Shown here: positions 18,095 through 26,766 of the stretch, piece by piece
Position numbering within the stretch: the stretch's first letter is position 1
Layout: each line of letters begins with the position of its first letter
DNA from: Halomonas sp. QHL1
Lineage (GTDB): Bacteria; Pseudomonadota; Gammaproteobacteria; Pseudomonadales; Halomonadaceae
NCBI RefSeq assembly: GCF_001882345.1
Contig: NZ_MINL01000001.1
Location: forward strand, 2,910,419 to 2,974,418
Direction of reading: 5' to 3'
DNA: 64,000 bases
Program-made: the position numbers and the translations under genes
Notes under the pieces: generated by a model
What the model was told of the DNA's origin: nothing
The model's input: the letters and a program-made list of their open reading frames with translations, nothing else
The model's database searches: none

Positions 18095-18571
18095 TTATTG
18101 CACAATAAATTCAGTGAATAAAACTTCACGCAAATCAAGCGGCGGCTGATTTTCCGTCAGCGGGACGTTGAGACGATCAACAATCGCTTGTGCAAGCTGC
18201 TGCTTACCTTCAGATGAGGTAAGTTCATCAGCCTGCTTGCCGGATAGTAGCATCAACAAACGGCTGCGCACTTGGGGCATGTGTTCTTCTAGAATCGCTT
18301 TACTTCTCTCATTACCCACACGCAGAGTCACGCCTGTATAGAGTAAGCGCGAGCCATAGCTGTCATCGGCAAGGTTGACGGTAAAGGGTTCAATACGCAT
18401 GAAAATAGGCGACTCGAGCTCCATTGCCTGCTGCATTTCTGCGTTTCCAGAACCGTCATTACGCTGATCGATTACCATATATATAGCCACTGCTGCGCCT
18501 GCTGACGACAGCAAGACCAGGATAATCATTATCCAGAGTAGTTTTTTTGACCCACCGCTTTGTTCTGCCAT
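18095..18571 (-). CDS. fliL: Flagellar basal body-associated protein FliL
   Basis: A 158-residue single-pass inner-membrane protein: short cytoplasmic N-terminus (GGSKKLLW), one membrane helix at about 10-31, and a periplasmic FliL domain (SPIFMRIEPFTVNLADDSYG, YTGVTLRVGNE, and the final PLDLREVLFTEFIVQ). FliL surrounds the stator and stabilises it under load. First gene of the minus-strand fliLMNOPQR operon; the 173 bp upstream of it, after fliK, should hold this operon's promoter, but no sigma28 box is visible there. Confidence 0.93.
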   Translation of the reverse strand: MAEQSGGSKKLLWIMIILVLLSSAGAAVAIYMVIDQRNDGSGNAEMQQAMELESPIFMRIEPFTVNLADDSYGSRLLYTGVTLRVGNERSKAILEEHMPQVRSRLLMLLSGKQADELTSSEGKQQLAQAIVDRLNVPLTENQPPLDLREVLFTEFIVQ

Positions 18572-18744
18572 TTGCGATTCCTGTGAACTCCATGCGTATC
18601 ACTAGCAACGTATTATGCCTAACGCGCATGCTGGTGATGAAATGAACAGGCTCATTTGGCAAGCCTATCTTTTGGTTTAGCTATTTAATGCGCGTATTGA
18701 TATGTGTAGCACAAGAGTAATCATACAAATTCAGGCACCCCCGC

Positions 18745-20052
18745 TTAAGCATAAAGGTCTACGCGTCCATCCAGTATCAATGGACTGCTGCCAGCGCTTT
18801 GTGTTGCTTCATCCAAACCAATATCGCCGCTGTCACCGCCCGCTTCAGTGCCTTGTTGACCGTTTGATTGGGCAAAGCCCTGGGCGTTGGGGTCACGCTG
18901 TTCGCCAACCGATGTCTCACCTAGCGATATGCCTTGCTCAGCCAGCGCTTCCCTTAGCTGCGGAATCGCTTGTTCGAGCACTTGTCGCACCTGGGCATGG
19001 GCTGACAAAAAGTGTGCTTGAGCTCCCTGCTCACCAAATTTTAGTGAGATAGAAAGTGGCCCTAGTTCTGCAGGGTTCAACTGCATTTGGACATGCTGTT
19101 CGCCCCCGCGCTGTGAAATCTGCACCAACTGCTGGCTTAGCTGTTGTGGCCAGGCAGGGTTTGTTAAAGGCGTTGTTAAAGTGGCAGCTGTGGGATTGAC
19201 CGCGGGAGCAAACCCTTGTGCTGAGGGCTGCGAGGGTAACGACCCACCGGCGCTTAAAGAGAATCCAGAGAGTAAGTGCTCACCAGTTGGAGTTCCTTTA
19301 GGTGCGCCCTCTACGGTCATTAGAACGCCCATGAGCGCCTCACCACTGATTTGAGAGGCTGCACCGCTAGTGTTAATTTGAGCAAAGAAAGTATCAGGCT
19401 GTGGTCTTGGGGCTGCCTGGAGCTCAACAACAGGCGAGCGGGCATCGGCTAATCGAGCCATCTCAGCAGGTAGTGAATTGGTGCCCTGCTGCTGTCCCAC
19501 CAGGACATTTAGTGCCGAAACAAGCTGCGCAGCTTCCGTTTGATTAATATTTAGCTGTTGGGCAACCGCCTCCAGCGTCGCCGGAGTTATCGGAGACTCC
19601 AACTGCGCTTCTGGGCTGCTTTCAGAAAAGGACGCCATCAGTGCAAGACGGCTAGCAATTTCGTCAAGGGGCGTTGATGCCTCTCCACTATTAAGGCCTA
19701 GTGTGTCTACGCTGATGTCTGAGTTCGGTAACTGAAGCTGCGCCAGCAGGTCGGATAAGTCGCTCTCACTGACGTCAAGACCCAGGGTTTCAAGTAGAGC
19801 GCTCAAATCTTCAACGTCAGCTCCTAACGCGTCTGATAAAAGCGTGCTGAGTGCTTTTAGCTGCCCTTGCTGAAGCGGCGCCTGGGAGGCGCTAGTTTCA
19901 CTCAGCATCCGCGCTGGTAAACGTTGAGCATCAGACACTTGTGTAAGCGTTTGATGAAATAAACCGCTGGCTGAGTCTGATCGGCTGAAAGCGCCTTGAG
20001 ACTGCGTCTGAGGCGAACTTTGGCTGACTGAAAGCAACTGGTGAATATTCAT
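18745..20052 (-). CDS. fliK: Flagellar hook-length control protein FliK
   Basis: A 435-residue ruler protein. The N-terminal two thirds are low-complexity Ala/Gln/Ser/Leu sequence, as expected for the extended ruler. The C-terminal domain (about residues 310-410) has the hallmark VQMQLNPAELGPLSISLKF followed by an alternating QVRQVLEQAIPQLREALAEQ helix. FliK measures the hook and switches FlhB specificity from hook to filament export. It ends the minus-strand fliFGHIJK run. A second, different FliK-like gene lies at 29.5 kb. Confidence 0.92.
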   Translation of the reverse strand: MNIHQLLSVSQSSPQTQSQGAFSRSDSASGLFHQTLTQVSDAQRLPARMLSETSASQAPLQQGQLKALSTLLSDALGADVEDLSALLETLGLDVSESDLSDLLAQLQLPNSDISVDTLGLNSGEASTPLDEIASRLALMASFSESSPEAQLESPITPATLEAVAQQLNINQTEAAQLVSALNVLVGQQQGTNSLPAEMARLADARSPVVELQAAPRPQPDTFFAQINTSGAASQISGEALMGVLMTVEGAPKGTPTGEHLLSGFSLSAGGSLPSQPSAQGFAPAVNPTAATLTTPLTNPAWPQQLSQQLVQISQRGGEQHVQMQLNPAELGPLSISLKFGEQGAQAHFLSAHAQVRQVLEQAIPQLREALAEQGISLGETSVGEQRDPNAQGFAQSNGQQGTEAGGDSGDIGLDEATQSAGSSPLILDGRVDLYA

Positions 20053-20071
20053 GTTCAGTTCCCTGACACCG

Positions 20072-20524
20072 CTAATGCGGAGTGTCGTTATGCTGACGAG
20101 CCGCGCGGCTTGTCACCAGATCATCGTTAGTTTTTTGTTCATGACGCTCACTGCGGCGGTGCTCTTCTAATAGACGACGCGACGCCAGTGTATCGTAGGA
20201 AGACAGCTTTCGCTGCTCTTGTTGCCAGTTCTTTTTACTCTGTTCAACGCTTGCCTGTTGAGAGGCTAGCGCCTGGCGGGCACGACTTAGGGCCGCGTCC
20301 AAAGAGGCCAGGAACTGTTGATAATTGTACATCGTGGCGGGGTCAATACCGTCACTCATCGCTTTTTGCAAACGCTCGGCGTATTCCGCCCGATAGCTCA
20401 ACAGCGACTGTAACTGAGCAGTCGTTTGCTGCTCAGTTTGTCGCTCTTGAGCCAGTGTCTTGCCGGCTTGATCGCGGGCGCCTCTGGCTAAGTCGGTCAA
20501 CATTTCGAGCTGTGAATTGCTCAT
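20072..20524 (-). CDS. fliJ: Flagellar export protein FliJ
   Basis: A 150-residue, almost wholly helical coiled-coil protein of the FliJ family, rich in Gln, Arg and Glu. FliJ binds the FliI hexamer like a rotor stalk and contacts FlhA. The start is ATG 20524, overlapping the fliI stop (ATGA); the frame extends upstream to 20581, but those codons lie inside fliI. Located in the usual place between fliI and fliK, 19 bp before fliK. Sequence alone is only weakly diagnostic, but position and coiled-coil nature agree. Confidence 0.9.
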   Translation of the reverse strand: MSNSQLEMLTDLARGARDQAGKTLAQERQTEQQTTAQLQSLLSYRAEYAERLQKAMSDGIDPATMYNYQQFLASLDAALSRARQALASQQASVEQSKKNWQQEQRKLSSYDTLASRRLLEEHRRSERHEQKTNDDLVTSRAARQHNDTPH

Positions 20525-21915
20525 GCACGTCCTCCTACTAACGCGTGTAGCGCTTGGCGAGCATCGGCAAGCGTCGCACACTCATCAATATTCTGTTGCA
20601 GGAAGTTTTCTAACGATGGAAAGCGTTTCACTGCCTCATCAAGCTGTGGGTCATGACCTGGGCTATAGGCTCCCACGCTGATAAGGTCCCGGTTACGCTG
20701 GTAGCGCGAGAACAGTTGCTTGAAGACCCGCGCTTCCTGGAGCTGTTCGGGTGAGGCAATTGAAGTCATTGCACGGCTAATCGAGGCTTCAATATCGATT
20801 GCCGGATAATGACCTGCTTCGGCTAATGTTCTCGACAACACGATGTGCCCGTCTAAAATGGCCCGAGCAGAATCGGCAATAGGGTCCTGCTGGTCATCGC
20901 CCTCCGTTAGAACGGTATAAAATGCCGTAATGGAACCACCGCCACGCTCAGCGTTACCTGCACGCTCCACTAGCCCCGGCAGTTTGGCAAACACCGACGG
21001 CGGATAACCTTTAGTAGCAGGTGGCTCACCAATGGCCAGGGCAATTTCCCGCTGTGCCATGGCATAGCGCGTCAGTGAGTCCATAATCAGCAGAACATCG
21101 CGACCTTCGTCACGAAAGCCTTCTGCCAGGCGTGTCGCATAAGCAGCACCCTGCAGCCGCTGTAACGGTGAGGTGTCAGCGGGAGCAGCGACCACAACCG
21201 CGCGCCGTCGTCCTTCAGGGCCTAAAATATTATCGATAAAGTCCTGTACTTCACGTCCTCGCTCACCAATCAAGCCGACCACAATCACATCGGCCTTGGT
21301 GTAACGCGCCATCATGCCTAGCAGCACTGATTTACCTACCCCGGAGCCTGCAAACAGCCCCATTCGCTGCCCTCGGCCTACGCAAAGCAGTGCATTAATA
21401 GCGCGAATCCCGACGTCAATTTGCGCATCAATCGGCGCGCGAGAAAGCGGGTTGAGCGGTGGTGAACTGAGTGTTGCCCGGGGTATCTCTTCTACGCTCT
21501 CACGATCATCAAGCGGATTACCATTGCCATCCAGGACACGGCCCAGCAGGCTATCACCCATAGGAAAGCGGCGTGCACTGTTGTTGCCGCTCTCATCCAG
21601 AGGTGCGACGCGCGCGCCAGGCATCAGCCCAATTACCTCTTCCAAGGGCATCAGGAATAGCTTGTCGCCAGAAAAGCCGACGACCTCTGCTTCAGCATGC
21701 CTATCGCTGTCGGTTAAGCGACCGTCGCTGCCTGGCAATTCAATCCGGCAGGCGCTACCCACGGCAACACGAAGACCAACCACCTCAATCACCATACCCG
21801 TCGCGCGAATAACGCGGCCGCTATTGCGGTAGCGAGGCAGATGGCTGACACGCTGCTGCGTGCGTCGCAATGCCTTATTCCAACGATGTTGATGGGGACA
21901 GGTGGTATCTGCCAT
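20521..21915 (-). CDS. fliI: Flagellum-specific export ATPase FliI
   Basis: A 464-residue F1-like ATPase. It has the P-loop AGSGVGKS (about 189-196), the catalytic [10 protein letters not shown] loop, Walker B in [12 protein letters not shown], and the C-terminal [17 protein letters not shown] region with export-ATPase features. FliI forms the soluble hexamer that, with FliH and FliJ, unloads chaperone-substrate complexes at the gate. It lies between fliH (11 bp) and fliJ (ATGA overlap). Length matches enteric FliI (456). Confidence 0.96.
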   Translation of the reverse strand: MADTTCPHQHRWNKALRRTQQRVSHLPRYRNSGRVIRATGMVIEVVGLRVAVGSACRIELPGSDGRLTDSDRHAEAEVVGFSGDKLFLMPLEEVIGLMPGARVAPLDESGNNSARRFPMGDSLLGRVLDGNGNPLDDRESVEEIPRATLSSPPLNPLSRAPIDAQIDVGIRAINALLCVGRGQRMGLFAGSGVGKSVLLGMMARYTKADVIVVGLIGERGREVQDFIDNILGPEGRRRAVVVAAPADTSPLQRLQGAAYATRLAEGFRDEGRDVLLIMDSLTRYAMAQREIALAIGEPPATKGYPPSVFAKLPGLVERAGNAERGGGSITAFYTVLTEGDDQQDPIADSARAILDGHIVLSRTLAEAGHYPAIDIEASISRAMTSIASPEQLQEARVFKQLFSRYQRNRDLISVGAYSPGHDPQLDEAVKRFPSLENFLQQNIDECATLADARQALHALVGGRA

Positions 21916-21926
21916 AGCGTATCCGC

Positions 21927-22700
21927 CTAGGATGAAGGAACGTTAGAAGAGGGTGGGGAATTGAGTCCGCGTTTGCGCGATTGAGCCTGAATGGCGTGCC
22001 AACGGCTTTCAAAGGTAGCGTCAATTTCACCCTGGGCACTGGTTACCCGACAGCCGCCACGGGCAAGCTGGTCATCCGGCTGCAACTTCCAGTTGGCGGC
22101 CCTGAGCTCATTGCCCAAGTGCTCCTCTACTAGAGCGTGATCATCGGGGTTGAGCCAAAGGCGCTGCTGGCCAACCAGGGGAGGCTCGGTGTGTAGCAGT
22201 TCGCGGACGATGGCCAAGATTTCTTCAGGTGCCTCCTGTAGGGCATCACTAGCCAGCTGTTTGCCAGTGGCTAGTGCTAACTCGACCAAGTCGTAGGCGA
22301 TGGTGTCATCAAGGCGTTCAAGCGCATCCGAAAACTGTTTGCCAAGGGTTTCCAGCGGTGCAACCGTCTTGCGGATTTGTGCTTCTAACTCAGTTTTTGC
22401 CTGTACAGCAGCTTCCTCTAAACCCTTTTCAAGCCCCTCTTGGCGGCCCTGTTCAAAACCAGCCTCATAGCCCTCTTTTTCGGCTTGTTGGCGAATACGC
22501 TCATAAAGTGCTTGGCGTTCACTCTCTTCACGCTGGCGTGCCAGCTCGGCAGCTTTTTGTGCCGCCTGAACTTTGCGCTGGTGAGCCGTGGGGACCTCGC
22601 CATCTGACGCCTGGCTGCTCTGGGTGGTTGCCAACTCATCCATTTGCCAGCGACGCCAATCGCCATGGCGATCAAATTTAGGCGAGTGAGTATTAGACAT
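21927..22700 (-). CDS. fliH: Flagellar export ATPase regulator FliH
   Basis: A 257-residue FliH. The N-terminal part has the family's tryptophans ([12 protein letters not shown]), the middle has a charged helical stretch with regularly spaced glycines ([20 protein letters not shown], about 95-114), the GxxxG repeats typical of FliH, and the C-terminal domain carries [14 protein letters not shown] and the VEEHLGNEL region. It restrains FliI and links it to FliN. Start ATG 22700 overlaps the last 8 bp of fliG; an upstream ATG at 22733 lies inside fliG and is less likely. Confidence 0.93.
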   Translation of the reverse strand: MSNTHSPKFDRHGDWRRWQMDELATTQSSQASDGEVPTAHQRKVQAAQKAAELARQREESERQALYERIRQQAEKEGYEAGFEQGRQEGLEKGLEEAAVQAKTELEAQIRKTVAPLETLGKQFSDALERLDDTIAYDLVELALATGKQLASDALQEAPEEILAIVRELLHTEPPLVGQQRLWLNPDDHALVEEHLGNELRAANWKLQPDDQLARGGCRVTSAQGEIDATFESRWHAIQAQSRKRGLNSPPSSNVPSS

Positions 22701-23706
22701 ACTCGTCGTCTCCACCTGCCAAGACGATTTCACCTGAATCAGCTAAACGCCGTACGACCTGCAGGATAGCTTTCTGCTCGGTTTCAACTTGAGAGACGCG
22801 GATAGGGCCACGGGCTTCCATATCTTCACGAACTAAATCGGCAGCGCGCTGCGACATATTGCGCAGGAACTTGTCCACCAGAGCGTCCTGAGCCCCTTTA
22901 AGGGCCACCACCAGCGAGTTGGTTTCGACTTCTTGCAACACCATCTGAATAGCGCGGTTGTCGAGGTCAAGCAGATTCTCGAACAAGAACATTTCGTCGA
23001 TAATCTTCTGGGCCAAATCTTCGCTATGAGCACGCACAGTCTCGATAGCGGTCTCCTCTTGGGAGGAGTTCATTAAATTGAGAATCTCGGCAGCCGTTCT
23101 TACGCCGCCCATTTTGCTGCGCTTGAGGTTCTGACCGTCCAGCATGCTGGTGAGTACTTCGGTCAGTTCCTGTAATGCGGCGGGCTGAACGCCGCTAAAG
23201 GTAGCGATACGAAGTACCACATCATTGCGCAGTTTTTCTTCAAATAGTTCGAGGATGTCGGACGCTTGATGACGATCCAGGTGAACGAGAATCGTGGCAA
23301 TAATTTGCGGATGCTCGTCGCGAATGAGTTCGGCAACCATGGTGGCTTCCATGAGGTTGAGTGCGTCGATGCCCGAATTATTCCCCGTTGTTTCGAGAAT
23401 ATCTTCAATTAGGCTAGTTGCGCGCTCGCTGCCCAGTGCTTTGGTTAACACCGAGCGGATGTGATCGCTGGAGTTAAGGTTGAGCGCTACAAACTCTTCG
23501 GTCTCCTTATGGAACGCTTCGAGCACCGCTTTCATGTCGTCATGGGAGACCTGGTTCAGCCGGGCCATCTCCATACTAATTTCTTGCACTTCATTGGCAC
23601 CAAGGTATTTAAAAACCTCTGCGGCACTGTCTTCATCGAGTGCAAGCAATAAGACGGCGCTCTTGCGGGCACCGCTCATCTCAGCAATTGAACTACTCAT
23701 TAGCAT
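22693..23706 (-). CDS. fliG: Flagellar motor switch protein FliG
   Basis: A 337-residue rotor protein. Visible motifs are the N-terminal AAEVFKYLGANEVQEIS, the middle-domain EHPQ motif (131-134), a Gly-Gly linker (KMGGVRTAAEILN) and the C-terminal torque helix with charged residues (FENLLDLDNRAIQMVLQEV). FliG mounts on FliF and interacts directly with MotA. ATG 23706 overlaps the fliF stop; the ATG two codons later is equally possible. Confidence 0.96.
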   Translation of the reverse strand: MLMSSSIAEMSGARKSAVLLLALDEDSAAEVFKYLGANEVQEISMEMARLNQVSHDDMKAVLEAFHKETEEFVALNLNSSDHIRSVLTKALGSERATSLIEDILETTGNNSGIDALNLMEATMVAELIRDEHPQIIATILVHLDRHQASDILELFEEKLRNDVVLRIATFSGVQPAALQELTEVLTSMLDGQNLKRSKMGGVRTAAEILNLMNSSQEETAIETVRAHSEDLAQKIIDEMFLFENLLDLDNRAIQMVLQEVETNSLVVALKGAQDALVDKFLRNMSQRAADLVREDMEARGPIRVSQVETEQKAILQVVRRLADSGEIVLAGGDDEYV

Positions 23707-25465
23707 TCATCCAGCTACGAATGATCATCGCGACCATGCGGGGGTCTTCCTGAGCCATTTCACGCAGGTCATTGAGGTTATGCTCGTAGAGTGAGGTTTT
23801 ACGCCGACGCTTCGGCTTGGCGTAGGTCTCATCGCTCTCTTCAGGCGCTTCACTCTCTTCGTCATCATCGCCACCGACGCTAGCCGCTAGCGTGCTGCCA
23901 GGCGCAGCCGTTGCCATAACCGGTGTTTGGGTATAACGCTTAATTAAGGGGCGCAAAATCAGCAGATAAAGCAATAGAATCGCCAACGCAACCAGTAGGT
24001 AGCGACCCACTGTGGCAGCCATTGAAAGAATATAAGGATCTTTCCACCACTCGACCTCGGCGGTTTCCTCTGTACTGCGCGCGAAGGGAGAATTGACGAC
24101 TTCAACTTCATCGCCGCGAAGTTGCGAGAAGCCCATTGCTTGACGAACCAGGCGCTCAATTTGTGCCACCTCATTGTCCGTTAGGGCAACATCGACCCAT
24201 TCACCTTCGTCGTTCATTTCCGAGCGAAAGTTCACGACCACCGCAGCGGAAAGCCGCTCTATCTGGCCGAGACGGTGCTGGACATGCTCAATACTGCGAT
24301 CGACTTCATAGTTGATTACGTCGTCTTGACGCAGGTTGCGCAACGCTTCCGGCGGCACGTCTTCTTCTTGCGGATCGTCACCTTCTTCCTCGCCTTCCGG
24401 CTGGTTGATAGGGGAGGGTATGGTGCCCGGCGGGGTATTGCTTAGTGCACCAGGAATTCCTGTGGCCAATGGGTCTTCACCATCAAATGCAAGGCTAAGC
24501 TGGCGGCTACGCACGGCTGCTTCGTTGGGCGGTTGATTTGGCCCGTAGCGTTCAGATGTTTGCTCGCGCCGCGAGAAATCGATCTGCGCAGCAACCTGGG
24601 CGCGCACGTTATCGCGTCCCAAAATAGGCGTTAGAATGTGTTCAATGCGCTGTTGGTAAGAGCGCTCAACCTCGGCAATGTACTCAAGCTGCGAACCATC
24701 CAGGTCGTTTCCATTGCTTGTCTCAGCAGACAGTAATCGACCATCCTGATTAACCACGGTGACATCTTCAGCGGCAAGCTCTGGGACGCTACCCGAGACC
24801 ATGTGGACGATCGCGCTGACCTGGCCTTCACCCAAAACGCGGCCAGGTAACAGGGTTAGCACAACGGATGCTTTAGCTGGCTCACGATCACGAATAAATA
24901 CCGATGGTTTGGCCATGGAGAGATGAACCCTCACGCCTTCCACCGGCCCCAGCGATTCAATTGAGCGCGCAAGTTCGCCTTCCAAGCCCCGTTGGTAGTT
25001 AATCTGCTCAGCAAACTGGCTGATCCCAAACGCCTGGCTATCCATTAACTCCAGGCCAAGGTTGCCGCCTCGTGGAAGGCCTTGCTCTGCGAGTTGCAGG
25101 CGCAGTGTGTGGACCTGGGTGCTAGGCACCATTAACGCCTGGCCACCTTCGCTGAACTGATAAGGGATTCCGCGGGCATCAAGTTCATTGATGATGCTGC
25201 CACCATCAGCTTCGCTAAGGTTGCTGTAAAGCACTCGGTACTCAGGACTGCTCGCCCACATAAAGAGAGCTGCGACAATAGCAATTGAGGCGGCACCAGC
25301 GATAAGCAGTGCGACTAGTGGATTGCCACGCAACTGCTTCAGCGTTCGCTCGAAAGCCGAATCGCTAGCTGTACGTTCGGCATTTCCACTGCCTGAGCTT
25401 CCACTAGAGGGAGCGGCTTGATTCGTACTGTTTTGACGGCCTGCCGTCGCACCAGTTTCGCTCAT
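23693..25465 (-). CDS. fliF: Flagellar MS-ring protein FliF
   Basis: A 590-residue MS-ring subunit. Two membrane helices (about residues 51-70, and near residue 480) flank a large periplasmic region with YscJ/FliF ring-building motifs (LYSNLSEADGGSIINELDAR, VRVHLSMAKPSVFIRD). The acidic C-terminal tail (DLREMAQEDPRMVAMIIRSW) is the FliG-binding site. The start is ATG 25465, with GGAGG 6 nt upstream; the frame is open to 25543, but that start has no comparable site. First gene of fliFGHIJK, divergent from fliE. Confidence 0.95.
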   Translation of the reverse strand: MSETGATAGRQNSTNQAAPSSGSSGSGNAERTASDSAFERTLKQLRGNPLVALLIAGAASIAIVAALFMWASSPEYRVLYSNLSEADGGSIINELDARGIPYQFSEGGQALMVPSTQVHTLRLQLAEQGLPRGGNLGLELMDSQAFGISQFAEQINYQRGLEGELARSIESLGPVEGVRVHLSMAKPSVFIRDREPAKASVVLTLLPGRVLGEGQVSAIVHMVSGSVPELAAEDVTVVNQDGRLLSAETSNGNDLDGSQLEYIAEVERSYQQRIEHILTPILGRDNVRAQVAAQIDFSRREQTSERYGPNQPPNEAAVRSRQLSLAFDGEDPLATGIPGALSNTPPGTIPSPINQPEGEEEGDDPQEEDVPPEALRNLRQDDVINYEVDRSIEHVQHRLGQIERLSAAVVVNFRSEMNDEGEWVDVALTDNEVAQIERLVRQAMGFSQLRGDEVEVVNSPFARSTEETAEVEWWKDPYILSMAATVGRYLLVALAILLLYLLILRPLIKRYTQTPVMATAAPGSTLAASVGGDDDEESEAPEESDETYAKPKRRRKTSLYEHNLNDLREMAQEDPRMVAMIIRSWMNANE

Positions 25466-25552
25466 GCGACCCTCCAAAGGGGCAGGCAAAACTGGTGGCG
25501 GCCCAGGCGCATCACCAAAGAAGGCATAGGCTATATCCGTCAATCGCGGTTA

Positions 25553-25664
25553 TCCGCCTAAAAGATGAGGCGGAATTGTGATGACGGCCATTATCCGGTG
25601 GCTAGTCGAGCCTAAAGGAAAGATAAGCTCCGCTTTTTATGCGCATTTGTCCGTATGAGGCGGA
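25553..25664. promoter_or_regulatory. fliF/fliE divergent control region with repeated ATGAGGCGGA element
   Basis: Between divergent fliF and fliE, the decamer ATGAGGCGGA occurs at 25565-25574 and again at 25655-25664, exactly 90 bp apart. The first copy also pairs with an inverted TCCGCCT at 25553-25559. Such a layout suggests a bound regulator, plausibly FlhDC since these are early operons; no sigma28 box is present. The assignment is by inference. Confidence 0.4.
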
Positions 25665-25720
25665 TTGCTTTGGTGTTAGGCTTTTCGCATTAGATCTTTT
25701 TTGCGAATTGAGGTGAGCGT

Positions 25721-26053
25721 ATGAGTACTCCCGCAATACAGGCTGCGCTACAGCAGATGCAAGGCATGGCGACCCAGGCGGCATCCACACAGCCGCTTAG
25801 TGGTGCTCAGGCGTCAGCAGCTGTCGGGCAAGGCGGTTTTGGTGGTGAGCTGCAGGCCTCTATTCAGCGTATTAACCGGCTTCAGCAGGCGGCTAACAGC
25901 CAAGCGATGGCTTTTCAGGCGGGTGACCCTAATTTACAGCTCAATGACGTGATGGTCGACATGCAGAAGTCTAGCGTTGCGTTTCAAATGGGGCTTCAGG
26001 TTCGCAACCGCTTGGTTTCTGCATATCGTGATGTTATGAACATGCAGGTATAG
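25721..26053 (+). CDS. fliE: Flagellar hook-basal body complex protein FliE
   Basis: A 110-residue rod adaptor, the usual length. The C-terminal half carries the FliE signature LNDVMVDMQKSSVAFQMGLQ followed by VRNRLVSAYRDVMNMQV. FliE couples the MS ring/export gate to the proximal rod. It is encoded alone on the plus strand, divergent from fliF, as in enteric bacteria. RBS GAGGTGAG before ATG 25721. It converges on flaG with 17 bp between the stops. Confidence 0.95.
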   Translation: MSTPAIQAALQQMQGMATQAASTQPLSGAQASAAVGQGGFGGELQASIQRINRLQQAANSQAMAFQAGDPNLQLNDVMVDMQKSSVAFQMGLQVRNRLVSAYRDVMNMQV

Positions 26054-26070
26054 GCTTTCGACGCCAAGTT

Positions 26071-26433
26071 TTAGGCTTCAATAGAGATTATTCGTCCTTG
26101 CATTTCTTCTAGTCGCTCAGCAATGTCGAGTACTTCTTCTGCTGGGATCTGGCGTATTACCTCCCCAGACTCCTTATCGATGATCCGCGTAATCACGCGT
26201 GAGGTTTCTTCGCTTAACTCAAACTCTATGCCGCGTGGGCGCATTATTTCGTTAATGCGTTGAATGGGTTCAACGAGCTCGATGGCAGAGATTTCCCGCT
26301 CGGTGGAATCTACATTAAGCTGAGTGTTCGTTGTCGGTAGCTGGGCCAGTGTGTTTTCTAGCCGCTGACGTGGATTTAAGTTAGTGAGAGTTGAAGCTAT
26401 CTGTGTAGTGGCTTCAGTGGGTAGTGAGCTCAT
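26071..26433 (-). CDS. flaG: FlaG family protein
   Basis: A 120-residue FlaG protein. The N-terminal half is polar and probably disordered; residues about 65-118 are the FlaG domain (FELSEETSRVITRIIDKESG and EVIRQIPAEEVLDIAERLEE). FlaG influences filament length or composition in polar flagellates such as Vibrio and Pseudomonas; the mechanism is unsettled. ATG 26433 with AAGGA upstream is preferred; the frame is open to 26520, but the extra residues are not FlaG-like. A perfect-consensus sigma28 promoter lies 110 bp upstream. Elsewhere flaG sits beside fliC and fliD; here neither is present. Confidence 0.88.
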   Translation of the reverse strand: MSSLPTEATTQIASTLTNLNPRQRLENTLAQLPTTNTQLNVDSTEREISAIELVEPIQRINEIMRPRGIEFELSEETSRVITRIIDKESGEVIRQIPAEEVLDIAERLEEMQGRIISIEA

Positions 26434-26766
26434 GGGGCACGTTCCTTTTTCGAAGTCAGCTTTGGCAGCCAATTGTGATGCAGCAGCGTGGAACGGCGGC
26501 CATAGCTCGGTTTTTTGCATTTAAATAAACGTTTCTAAACTATTATCGGCAGGACGCTGAAAAACTTTACGCTTACCGGTCTAGCGCTCCGTTTGCTCAC
26601 TATTGAGAGCGTCGACACTACCCCTCCCGCCTCTGTTTACTTTTCTGTAGCCATCTAATAAGCATGGGAATGATGCCTTTTTGCGCATACGCCCGGCTGT
26701 CGGCATCTGATATGCTTTCCCGCTTTGCGGTTAACTAATTAACGCATAAGAGTAAGTGAGGCGAGA
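26434..26766. other. 333-bp intergenic region flaG/PilZ-HD-GYP gene
   Basis: Holds the flaG sigma28 promoter (26543-26569) and the start region of the downstream plus-strand gene. No gene is supported; the short open frames have no recognisable product and no ribosome site. No strong promoter for the plus-strand gene could be named. Confidence 0.5.
26543..26569 (-). promoter_or_regulatory. Sigma28 (FliA) promoter of flaG
   Basis: On the minus strand TAAAGTTT, 11 nt, GCCGATAA: identical to the full consensus at all 16 positions. It faces flaG and leaves a 5' leader of roughly 100 nt. Confidence 0.93.

Noticed and set aside
26434..26520. Longer flaG start at 26520
   Set aside because: The added residues lack FlaG similarity and AAGGA supports ATG 26433.
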